Positions 57,436-64,000 of a stretch of 64,000 bases of DNA are shown in pieces. The notes beneath the pieces are model-generated. The model ran no database searches. It was given only the letters and a program-made list of their open reading frames with translations, and was not told the DNA's origin. Position 1 is the first letter of the stretch. Each line of letters opens with the position of its first letter. Origin of the DNA: Chloroflexota bacterium (lineage in GTDB: Bacteria > Chloroflexota > Anaerolineae > Anaerolineales > Anaerolineaceae); NCBI GenBank assembly GCA_004347695.1, contig SLTK01000007.1, positions 660,823 through 724,822 on the forward strand. The letters are read 5' to 3'. The position numbers and the translations under genes were made by a program.

Positions 57436-59490
57436 TTGAAGTGTGCCGTTGAAATCATTCGTAATCCGAAATGGTATTTCGTGGTTTTATTTCTGGTTGG
57501 TTGGATTAGCTATATCGTCACAACCTCAGCGCTGGGATTTTATTGGGATGACTGGCAGGCGGTCTTTCTTTACAAGACGCATTCGGTCCAGGCGCTCATG
57601 GAGTATTTTCAATACGACAGGCCACTTTCAGCATGGACTTATTTGCCGTCGTTCCCCCTACTCCCCATGACCCCACTGGTCTGGCAAATCTTTACATTAA
57701 TCATCCGCTGTTCAGCAGTTTGGCTGCTGACCCAGACCCTGATTTTATTATGGGAAGATCACCAATGGTTGCTGCGCTGGTTTGGCGTGATTTTATTGGT
57801 TTTACCCAGCTTTTCGCTGCAATCCATTTCTGTTGCCTTCAATCAGCATTTCATTACGCTCCTGCTGTACAGCTTCTCGACTTTCTCGATGGTAAAGGCT
57901 ATTCAATCGCGCTCCTGGCTGCGCTGGATTTGGGGCCTTGGTTCCCTGGCAACCGCTTTTGGCCAGATGGTCACCATGGAATATTTTGTCGGTTTGGAAG
58001 CGCTCCGCCCGATATTGATCTGGTTGGCTTTTCAGCGGAAAGATGGCCGGCTCGCCTTGAAAACCCGGACTGCCAGAACGGCACTGGCCATGATTCCATA
58101 CTTTCTCATTCTGGTCGGATATCTGTACTGGCGATTGATGGTTTATCCACAGAATATTGCGGCTGCTTCGATTGCTGAACCCAATGCGCCTGTGCTATTG
58201 TCCGGGTTGAAAGGCAATTTTGTCACGAACCTGATTGCCTTGGTCAACCTGGGACGCCAGGACATGATGTTCATGATGGGCCAAAGCTGGCTGAGGTCGC
58301 TTCAAGCATCGTTTTCCCGAATAGAAGCACCCTTTATCTTTGCTTCCTGGGGTATTGGATTGATTACAGCAGCCTTGTTTGGTTTATGGCTGAATGCAAG
58401 AAACGAAACCAACGAAATCAAACCCGGGAAGGGGTTTTATATTCCAGCTACAATTCTTGGAAGCGCCGGGGTAATATTTGGCGGGCTGCCTGTGTGGGTT
58501 ACGAACCGGTCGGCGCTGGTGGGTAAATGGAGTGAACGTTTTACTTTAGCCCCGATGATCGGTGCAGTTTTGCTGATCGTCATCCTGATAGATTGGTTCA
58601 TCGACAACCGTCAAAAAAAGAGTATCCTTTTCACCGTCATTCTTGGCTTATCCATTGCATTTCAGGTGCAAAACACCCACAGCTATGCAGTCGATTGGCA
58701 AGCGCAACGGGAGTATTACTGGCAAATCGCCTGGCGCGTTCCTAATATAAAACCTGGAACCGCTTTTCTCTCTGGAAATGTTCCGAGTGGGTTGTCTTCG
58801 CACCATAGCGCCGGTTTTGCCCTCAACGTTTTATACGGCGGAGATAACCTCAGTACGACCGTACCAGTCTGGTATCTTCGGCCGACTGATGTTGAAACAG
58901 CATTCGAAGAACCGCTCATTGACCAACCGATTCAAGTTGATCTCCGCAGTATCAAATATGAAGGATCATCCACTGAATTAATTGGAGTTCTCAACCGTCC
59001 AACATCTGGATGTTTAGTCATCCTTGATGGTGGCTACCTTGGAAACCCCCTCATTGACTCAACCAATTTAAACATCCTCAAGCTGTCCAATCTGGATCAG
59101 ATCGACCTTGAAGCCACCCCTGTTACACCGGATCCTATGATTTTTGGCAAAGAACCCGAGCATAACTGGTGTTATTTCTTCCAAAAAGCAGATCTTGCCA
59201 GGCAAAAGCAGGAATGGATCGAAATTACGACTTTAATGGACGAAGCATTTACTTCGGGTCTGGACGCGCGGTACAGCCTTGAATACCTGCCCCTATTGGA
59301 AGCCCAATACTACCTGCAAGATTGGCACGGATACATTGAAACCAGCCAGAAAATATTATCCCGTAATTCCGGGTTTGAAAATTTCCTCTGCACTCAATGG
59401 GAAAGAATCGAGCGCGAAGCAGGCACTCCTCCGCCGCCAGAAGTTGTTACGGAAATGAAAGGCGTACTGGACTGCAGCCTAAACAAATAA
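57436..59490 (+). CDS. Large polytopic membrane protein, GT-C glycosyltransferase-like
   Basis: 684 residues from TTG 57436 (start uncertain; a G-rich stretch lies upstream). About 11 membrane helices fill residues ~12-420. The first external loop has LGFYWDDWQAVFLY, an acidic pair at the position used by GT-C lipid-linked-sugar transferases, and a second loop carries YDRPLSAWTY. The C-terminal ~250 residues are soluble, with a TPR-like end (ARYSLEYLPLLEAQYYLQDW). It probably modifies surface polymers; donor and acceptor unknown. Confidence 0.68.
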   Translation: MKCAVEIIRNPKWYFVVLFLVGWISYIVTTSALGFYWDDWQAVFLYKTHSVQALMEYFQYDRPLSAWTYLPSFPLLPMTPLVWQIFTLIIRCSAVWLLTQTLILLWEDHQWLLRWFGVILLVLPSFSLQSISVAFNQHFITLLLYSFSTFSMVKAIQSRSWLRWIWGLGSLATAFGQMVTMEYFVGLEALRPILIWLAFQRKDGRLALKTRTARTALAMIPYFLILVGYLYWRLMVYPQNIAAASIAEPNAPVLLSGLKGNFVTNLIALVNLGRQDMMFMMGQSWLRSLQASFSRIEAPFIFASWGIGLITAALFGLWLNARNETNEIKPGKGFYIPATILGSAGVIFGGLPVWVTNRSALVGKWSERFTLAPMIGAVLLIVILIDWFIDNRQKKSILFTVILGLSIAFQVQNTHSYAVDWQAQREYYWQIAWRVPNIKPGTAFLSGNVPSGLSSHHSAGFALNVLYGGDNLSTTVPVWYLRPTDVETAFEEPLIDQPIQVDLRSIKYEGSSTELIGVLNRPTSGCLVILDGGYLGNPLIDSTNLNILKLSNLDQIDLEATPVTPDPMIFGKEPEHNWCYFFQKADLARQKQEWIEITTLMDEAFTSGLDARYSLEYLPLLEAQYYLQDWHGYIETSQKILSRNSGFENFLCTQWERIEREAGTPPPPEVVTEMKGVLDCSLNK

Positions 59491-59541
59491 TTAAGAGCGT
59501 TTCTTCAGTTGTTCAGTCCCTCGAAGGTTCGATCCTGGCGG

Positions 59542-60870
59542 TTATTTTTCGCCCGCCAGGCCTTCCATATAGGCTTTGATTCCCGGCAAACCGGTCAATT
59601 TTTCATAATAAAAGTTATTGACCAGATTGATAACCTCGTCCCGCGCGGCTTCCGCCTGGGGCGAAAGCTCCTGCCCGGCCTTCTCCTGCGACAGGATACC
59701 CCGCAAGCGCAGCAGCATACGCACGATCTCTGTTTCTTTTTCGCCTTCCAGCACATCCACCACCGTCAGGATCAAGTGATCCGCCTGTCCGAGCAGCGTT
59801 TCGAGCGGAATATCACTGCCTCCGCCAAAGGTGTCATCAATGGTTCGAATGAGCGACCAGACCTGATAAAGAACGGTGGACGGCTCATCGAACAACTCGC
59901 GCAAATACGCCGCCTCCTGATAGCGCCCGGTCAATCTGAAGATGTTGTACATGCGCTTAGCCGCTTTGCCATAATTAGGGGAAGAGCCCACGTACTTGTG
60001 CACTTCCTTTTCAAGGCTGGCTACATAATCGTCCAGGGCATTGCTGTCAACGTGTTTGGCCAGTTTGGTGAAGATCGGAATCGAGTCGGATTCCAGGTAA
60101 ACCTCCTGGAAATACGGGTCGAGATAGCCATCCAGGGGGATGATCGCGCCATCCGGCGCTTCCCAGGTCACATCCAGCATATTGCTGGCGTTTACCAGTT
60201 GATTTTCGATTGGATCCGCCACCACCCAGTCCAATTTACACCAACCCGGTTCAAGGCTGACCTGCTCCCAGGTGACAGTTGCCGGGCTGCCGTCGGTAAG
60301 TTTACCGTCGATTTGACCTGCCTGAATATCCGCCGGGACCCAGGCAATAGGAGAACCGGCCTTTTGCGGTCCGCTGGCAGTGACGAGAGCAAACGGGTAA
60401 GAACCGAATTTCACTTCGATCAGTTTGTATGTGGGCCCTTTTGCGCTGCTCAATGCCTTTTCCCGCATTACCCGCGCCAGAATCCGGCAGGCAGCTTCGC
60501 GGGTTGGTGCGATAATGTTGACGCGCTCGAAGAAATCAGCATCCCCGGGGAAGGTTTGGATGCGGGACTGGGCTGCCGAACCGGAAAGCGCCAGGGCAGT
60601 TTCGACCACGCCTGGTTCGTCGGCAAACTCGACCAAATGTCCAATCTTGCGGAAATAATCCAACCGTTCGGATGAAAAATCAAGCATCGAGATGCGATGG
60701 CCAAAAATCCCCTCGCGGGTGTTGACCTCCACATCCGCAGCGCCCTTGGCAGCCGAGATGGCGATCAGCCATTGCGTAGCCTCGCCTTCGTCCATTTCCA
60801 CGCCAAGGCGCCGTGCCGATTCAACGATACGATGTAACTCATTCGACGGGTTGTCAGGCGATGTTACCAT
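59542..60870 (-). CDS. Conserved-looking hypothetical protein (nucleotidyltransferase-like motif)
   Basis: 442 residues; GGAGGTAA lies just upstream of the ATG. I do not recognise the family. SGSAAQSRIQTFPGDADFFE (~98-117) recalls the G-S ... D-x-D start of nucleotidyltransferases, but the rest is not diagnostic. The C-terminal half is helical (YGKAAKRMYNIFRLTGRYQEAAYL, split). There is no signal peptide. It is 45 bases upstream... on the same strand follows the exonuclease gene's direction, with the exonuclease stop at 60916 preceding this start. Confidence 0.62.
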   Translation of the reverse strand: MVTSPDNPSNELHRIVESARRLGVEMDEGEATQWLIAISAAKGAADVEVNTREGIFGHRISMLDFSSERLDYFRKIGHLVEFADEPGVVETALALSGSAAQSRIQTFPGDADFFERVNIIAPTREAACRILARVMREKALSSAKGPTYKLIEVKFGSYPFALVTASGPQKAGSPIAWVPADIQAGQIDGKLTDGSPATVTWEQVSLEPGWCKLDWVVADPIENQLVNASNMLDVTWEAPDGAIIPLDGYLDPYFQEVYLESDSIPIFTKLAKHVDSNALDDYVASLEKEVHKYVGSSPNYGKAAKRMYNIFRLTGRYQEAAYLRELFDEPSTVLYQVWSLIRTIDDTFGGGSDIPLETLLGQADHLILTVVDVLEGEKETEIVRMLLRLRGILSQEKAGQELSPQAEAARDEVINLVNNFYYEKLTGLPGIKAYMEGLAGEK

Positions 60871-60915
60871 GGTTACCTCCAGGTTTTGAACACGAAAAAG
60901 GCGCAGAGCCCCCGG

Positions 60916-61488
60916 TCATTCGGAGGTGTTCATCTTTTCGATCTCAGCCAAAATACCTTCGAAAATCACTGCCTGGTCGATGGCATCCTCCAAGGCGTTA
61001 TGCGTCAACATATGAGCATTATTATAGAGGCGATGCAAATACGCACCGGAGGTTTCCCGCCAGGGTTTTCCGGATAACCCCATGTAAACCGCTTTAATGT
61101 CCACCGCGCTGTGCCCAAAGGGATTCATGCCCAGATAGCGGATAAAGCTGTCGTTGATGAAGCTCCAGTCAAACGGGGCGTTAAACGCGACGAACAACGG
61201 CTGGCTGCCCGCCGGTACCACCGCAGACAACCAACGGTCAAAGTTCTGCAACGCGTCCCTGGGCGGCAGGCCGGTTTGTTGAAGCAACTGCAGGTCAAGG
61301 CCGTGGATTGCCATGGCTTGCGGATCTGCCAGTTCATGATCCGGCTGCAGCTCGACATAAAAGGTCTGCCGGGGTTCGCCAATGGTGCAAGCCCCGATCG
61401 AAAGCAATGCGTTGCGGCTGGGAATGGGACCGGCCGTTTCCACATCGACACTGATATAGCAATGGAGATCATCTAATAAGGAGGTCAT
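60916..61488 (-). CDS. DEDDh-family 3'-5' exonuclease
   Basis: 190 residues from ATG 61488 (frame open to 61536). Exo I is YISVDVETAGP (D-x-E), Exo II FVAFNAPFDWSFI, and Exo III HNALEDAIDQA (H-x4-D). This is the DnaQ-like fold, which trims DNA or RNA 3' ends. On the minus strand TATAAT lies about 55 bases upstream of the start, in a divergent promoter region shared with the DinB-like gene. It is followed by the hypothetical gene 45 bases on. Confidence 0.87.
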   Translation of the reverse strand: MTSLLDDLHCYISVDVETAGPIPSRNALLSIGACTIGEPRQTFYVELQPDHELADPQAMAIHGLDLQLLQQTGLPPRDALQNFDRWLSAVVPAGSQPLFVAFNAPFDWSFINDSFIRYLGMNPFGHSAVDIKAVYMGLSGKPWRETSGAYLHRLYNNAHMLTHNALEDAIDQAVIFEGILAEIEKMNTSE

Positions 61489-61640
61489 GCCAGCATTGTA
61501 TCGTAAATCCCTCACTGTTGGGTTGAATGCCGACATACCGCATTATAGTAGAATCAACAAATATCTATGACTATTTTTGTAAATTATTTCTGCTGGCAAG
61601 TATAATAAAGTCACATTCCCGGATAATCAGGAGGAGAACC

Positions 61641-62108
61641 ATGGAAAACAACACCTTAAAGAAATGGCTGCTGACCCTGCTGCCGGAGATTTTCGGGGCG
61701 ACCGATGCCGAATACGGTTACATTTTGGATAATGGACGGGCCGGCATACTTGGGACAATCGATACACTGGATGCAGCAGCGGCATCCGCCGCGCCTAAGC
61801 CCGGAGCAGAGACCATTGCCTCTCACTGTGGGCATACCCTTTACCTGATGGAACTCTTTTCCGCCTATTCTAATGGGGAAAACCCGAAGGCGGATTGGCC
61901 CGGCAGTTGGAAGAACCGCAGCATCGATCAGGCTGCCTGGAACGAGATGCGCGCGAAAATTCGGGCAACTTACGAGGATATACTCGACTTTATCAACAAA
62001 CGCGAAGACTGGAACGAGGATGTGGTGGCCGCCAGCATGATCCTCCTGGGACACTGCGCCTATCACCTGGGTGAGATCAAGCAGCTTTATTCATCCACTG
62101 CCCAATAG
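61641..62108 (+). CDS. DinB-superfamily protein
   Basis: 155 residues from ATG 61641, with GGAGG upstream. Four-helix bundle with metal-ligand positions SHCGHTLYLMELFS and LGHCAYHLGEIKQLY (H-x3-H). TATAAT precedes it by about 35 bases, with TTGTAA 18 bases before that. Role unknown; related in fold to the protein at 50831. DUF1697 gene follows 30 bases later. Confidence 0.85.
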   Translation: MENNTLKKWLLTLLPEIFGATDAEYGYILDNGRAGILGTIDTLDAAAASAAPKPGAETIASHCGHTLYLMELFSAYSNGENPKADWPGSWKNRSIDQAAWNEMRAKIRATYEDILDFINKREDWNEDVVAASMILLGHCAYHLGEIKQLYSSTAQ

Positions 62109-62138
62109 CAAAAATCTCGCAGATCCCTCGATTCTTCC

Positions 62139-62675
62139 ATGCAGCGATATTTTGCCTTCCTGCGCGCGGTCAATGTCGGCGGCCATACGGTCAAAATGGA
62201 GGTGTTGCGCCTTCAGTTTGAAGCCCTCGGCTTCAACAGGGTCGAAACCTTCATTGCCAGCGGCAATGTCATTTTTGAATCCAATTTGACGGATACCACG
62301 GCGTTGGAATCTAGAATCGAGGCCGGGCTGAATTCCGGGTTGGGGTTCAACATATCCGTCTTTCTTCGTGCTTTTAATGAGTTGACGGCAATCGCCGCCT
62401 GCCAACCCTTTTCCGCTCAGGATTTCGCCCGGGCTGCGGCTTTCAATGTTGCCTTCCTGGTACAGCCACCCGAAAACACCTGGGTCGAGCGGTTGAACTT
62501 GCTGCAAAACGAAATCGATCAATTCAAAGTAATTGGCCGTGAGGTGTACTGGTTATGCCGGGTACGCCAGAGCGAATCCAAATTTTCGAATGCCGTACTG
62601 GAAAAGACGCTACACCAGCCAACTACCATACGGCAAATGACGACCATCCAAAGAATGGTCGAAAAATACAAATAA
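62139..62675 (+). CDS. DUF1697 family protein
   Basis: 178 residues. The signature opens the protein: RYFAFLRAVNVGGHTVKMEVL, then FIASGNVIFES and the closing SKFSNAVLEKTLHQPTTIRQ, which are diagnostic for DUF1697. The function of the family is unknown. It ends seven bases before the convergent alcohol dehydrogenase gene. Confidence 0.92.
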   Translation: MQRYFAFLRAVNVGGHTVKMEVLRLQFEALGFNRVETFIASGNVIFESNLTDTTALESRIEAGLNSGLGFNISVFLRAFNELTAIAACQPFSAQDFARAAAFNVAFLVQPPENTWVERLNLLQNEIDQFKVIGREVYWLCRVRQSESKFSNAVLEKTLHQPTTIRQMTTIQRMVEKYK

Positions 62676-62682
62676 AGATCGC

Positions 62683-63726
62683 TCAATCGAACTTTGTGAT
62701 TACAGTAACGCCGGTGGTATTGAAGGAATCCATGTTCACCAGCAAATCGAGCGATTCCTGCAGGCTGACCTTTTTCTGCACCAACAATTCGGGGTGCAGC
62801 TTGCCTGCCTCGATCATATCGATCAGCGCCGGGTAGCGGTAAGCCTGAATCCCGTGGCTGCCAAGGATTTCCAATTCGTTGGCAATCACCTTATCCATGG
62901 GCACCGGCGGGTGATTTTGACCGCCCAGCATCAGCCCAACTTGAATGTGCTTGCCGCGTTTGCGTAAATTGGCAATCGAGTTAAAACAGGTGCTCAAGCT
63001 GCCCAGCGCGTCCAGAGAAACATGCGCGCCTCCACCGGTAATATCCTTTACAGCCGCGACGACATCCGTGTGAGTCTGCGCATTGACCACCGCGGCGGCG
63101 CCCAGTTGCCGCGCCAACGCCAACTTTTCTTCGGAAATATCGACGGCTACCACCCGCGCGCCAATCGCGTTGGCGATCATAATGGCGGACAGCCCGACTC
63201 CGCCGCAACCGTGCACCGCCACCCACTGCCCGGCTGAAGTCTTGCCCTGGTCAACCACTGCGCGGAAGGACGTTACAAAGCGGCAGCCCAGGCTGGCGGC
63301 GGTCGAAAATTCTATCGAATCGGGGATGCGCACCAGATTCACATCGGCGTAATGAATAGCGACGTATTCGGCGAAAGAACCCCAATGGGTAAACCCCGGT
63401 TGGAACTGATGATCGCAGACCTGATGGTTTCCGGAAACACATTGCGGGCATGAGCCGCAGCCGCACACAAAGGGCAGCGTCACCCGGTCACCCGCAACCC
63501 ATTGGCGCACATTGCGGCCAACTGCAACAATCACTCCTGCCAGCTCGTGCCCGGGAACATGGGGTAGCCGGATATCCGAGTCGTGTCCCATCCAGCCGTG
63601 CCAGTCACTGCGGCACAACCCGGTTGCCATCACCTTGAGGACGACGCCGTCAGGGTCAGGCGTCGGGTCCGGGACTTGCTGTATGGATAAAGGTTGCTGG
63701 AATTGTTCGTAGATCGCGGCTCGCAT
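62683..63726 (-). CDS. Zinc-dependent alcohol dehydrogenase (MDR family)
   Basis: 347 residues from ATG 63726, with GAGG seven bases upstream; the frame runs to 63834 without a site. Catalytic zinc: [10 protein letters not shown] (Cys) and [10 protein letters not shown] (His-Glu). Structural zinc: [20 protein letters not shown](P) site: [12 protein letters not shown], with [13 protein letters not shown] favouring NAD. It oxidises alcohols or reduces aldehydes in the cytoplasm; substrate unknown. Divergent from an ArsR-type gene. Confidence 0.92.
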   Translation of the reverse strand: MRAAIYEQFQQPLSIQQVPDPTPDPDGVVLKVMATGLCRSDWHGWMGHDSDIRLPHVPGHELAGVIVAVGRNVRQWVAGDRVTLPFVCGCGSCPQCVSGNHQVCDHQFQPGFTHWGSFAEYVAIHYADVNLVRIPDSIEFSTAASLGCRFVTSFRAVVDQGKTSAGQWVAVHGCGGVGLSAIMIANAIGARVVAVDISEEKLALARQLGAAAVVNAQTHTDVVAAVKDITGGGAHVSLDALGSLSTCFNSIANLRKRGKHIQVGLMLGGQNHPPVPMDKVIANELEILGSHGIQAYRYPALIDMIEAGKLHPELLVQKKVSLQESLDLLVNMDSFNTTGVTVITKFD

Positions 63727-63841
63727 GAGTAAACCTCGGAAGATTGTAGATGACTGCTGCCCGGCCGCTTTGCCGGCTGTTTCTGGAGAGGAGTTTACTT
63801 GTGGGAAGGCTTTATTGTAATCGAAATTTTCCAACTTCTTC

Positions 63842-63870
63842 TTGACAAAAATTATTCAATGACGTAATAT
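63842..63870 (+). promoter_or_regulatory. Sigma-70-type promoter of the ArsR-like gene
   Basis: TTGACA (63842-63847), 17-base spacer, TAATAT (63865-63870). The following ATTATCGAAATATTATC (63881-63897) has partial symmetry and could be the regulator's own operator. Confidence 0.75.
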
Positions 63871-63909
63871 CATTTCTATGATTATCGAAATATTATCACA
63901 AAGGTTGAA

Positions 63910-64000
63910 ATGACAACACAGGAACAGGAATTTGAATTACTGGGTTTCTTTAAAGCCCTGGCAGATGAAAACCGGTTGAAAATCATCGGGCTGCTCGCCC
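63910..64000 (+). CDS. ArsR-type HTH regulator, N-terminus (partial)
   Basis: ATG 63910, preceded by AAGG with six bases spacing; the frame runs off the right edge. The 30 visible residues contain LLGFFKALADENRLKIIGLL, the classic first helices of the ArsR winged-helix domain. Metal or other effector sites lie beyond the window. It probably represses its own promoter and perhaps the divergent dehydrogenase gene. Confidence 0.85.
   Translation, partial: MTTQEQEFELLGFFKALADENRLKIIGLLA

Noticed and set aside
59509..60675. 388-codon open frame on the plus strand
   Set aside because: Antisense to the 59542-60870 gene; no start signal and shadow-like composition.

Overview
The window is a bacterial chromosome segment, most likely from a member of the Chloroflexota (Anaerolineae). 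That placement is inference. It rests on the G+C-rich, densely packed genes, on the family mix (HEAT-type C-terminus, ynjBCD-like transporter, class II PurE, many VOC, DinB and DUF1801 proteins) and on several families of short palindromic intergenic repeats. I found no rRNA, tRNA, CRISPR array, transposase or phage gene.

Layout. 1-8 kb: a HEAT-type C-terminus, a methyltransferase, a zinc-ribbon P-loop kinase, a DUF1684 protein, a small membrane protein, then a four-gene ABC importer (lipoprotein, two permeases, ATPase). 7.8-12 kb, minus strand: an ECF sigma factor with a zinc-finger anti-sigma factor, an APH-fold protein, a mercuric-reductase-like flavoprotein and NrtS. 12-14.4 kb: NAD(P)HX epimerase and two unrecognised proteins. 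14.6-25.7 kb: a tightly coupled purine operon, purL-purQ-purC-purE-purF-purD/M-purN-purH, behind a near-consensus promoter. It encodes nearly the whole PRPP-to-IMP route; only purB is absent, and purK is not needed because PurE is of the CO2-using class II type. Its order and fusions resemble the eukaryotic GART and PAICS proteins.

25.9-29.2 kb: an A+T-rich insert with a TIR-domain gene, a HEPN-family gene carrying R-x4-H, and an Abi_C-type abortive-infection gene broken by a one-base frameshift. This is the best candidate for an undescribed defence system. 29.7-36.4 kb: a secreted lamin-tail/metallo-beta-lactamase/lamin-tail protein, an isochorismatase-type hydrolase, Hsp20, a LinA-like nucleotidyltransferase, and a DUF4143 ATPase with a probably leaderless promoter under a 39-bp palindrome.

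36.7-48.3 kb: a DUF47-Pit phosphate pair, a VOC protein, cold-shock and RRM RNA-binding proteins, a multi-zinc-ribbon membrane protein, an alpha/beta hydrolase, a DUF1801 protein, a GT87-like membrane protein, another VOC protein, a lipid pair (diacylglycerol kinase and acyltransferase) and a HAD phosphatase. 48.8-64 kb: a TIR/winged-helix gene, an SH3-type exported protein, a run of small soluble proteins (DinB, GyrI-like, VOC, GNAT, DUF1801), a DESD-box helicase, a cytoplasmic LysM protein, a GT-C-like membrane protein, a DEDDh exonuclease, a zinc alcohol dehydrogenase and the start of an ArsR-type regulator.

Spacers hold at least four repeat families: a MITE-like element with terminal inverted repeats (three copies), GTCGACC/GGGCGGG palindromes, an AAGCTTTAGCTTGTCC family, and an AACCCAACCTACG family. 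In two places a tandem repeat begins in or abuts the 3' end of a gene.
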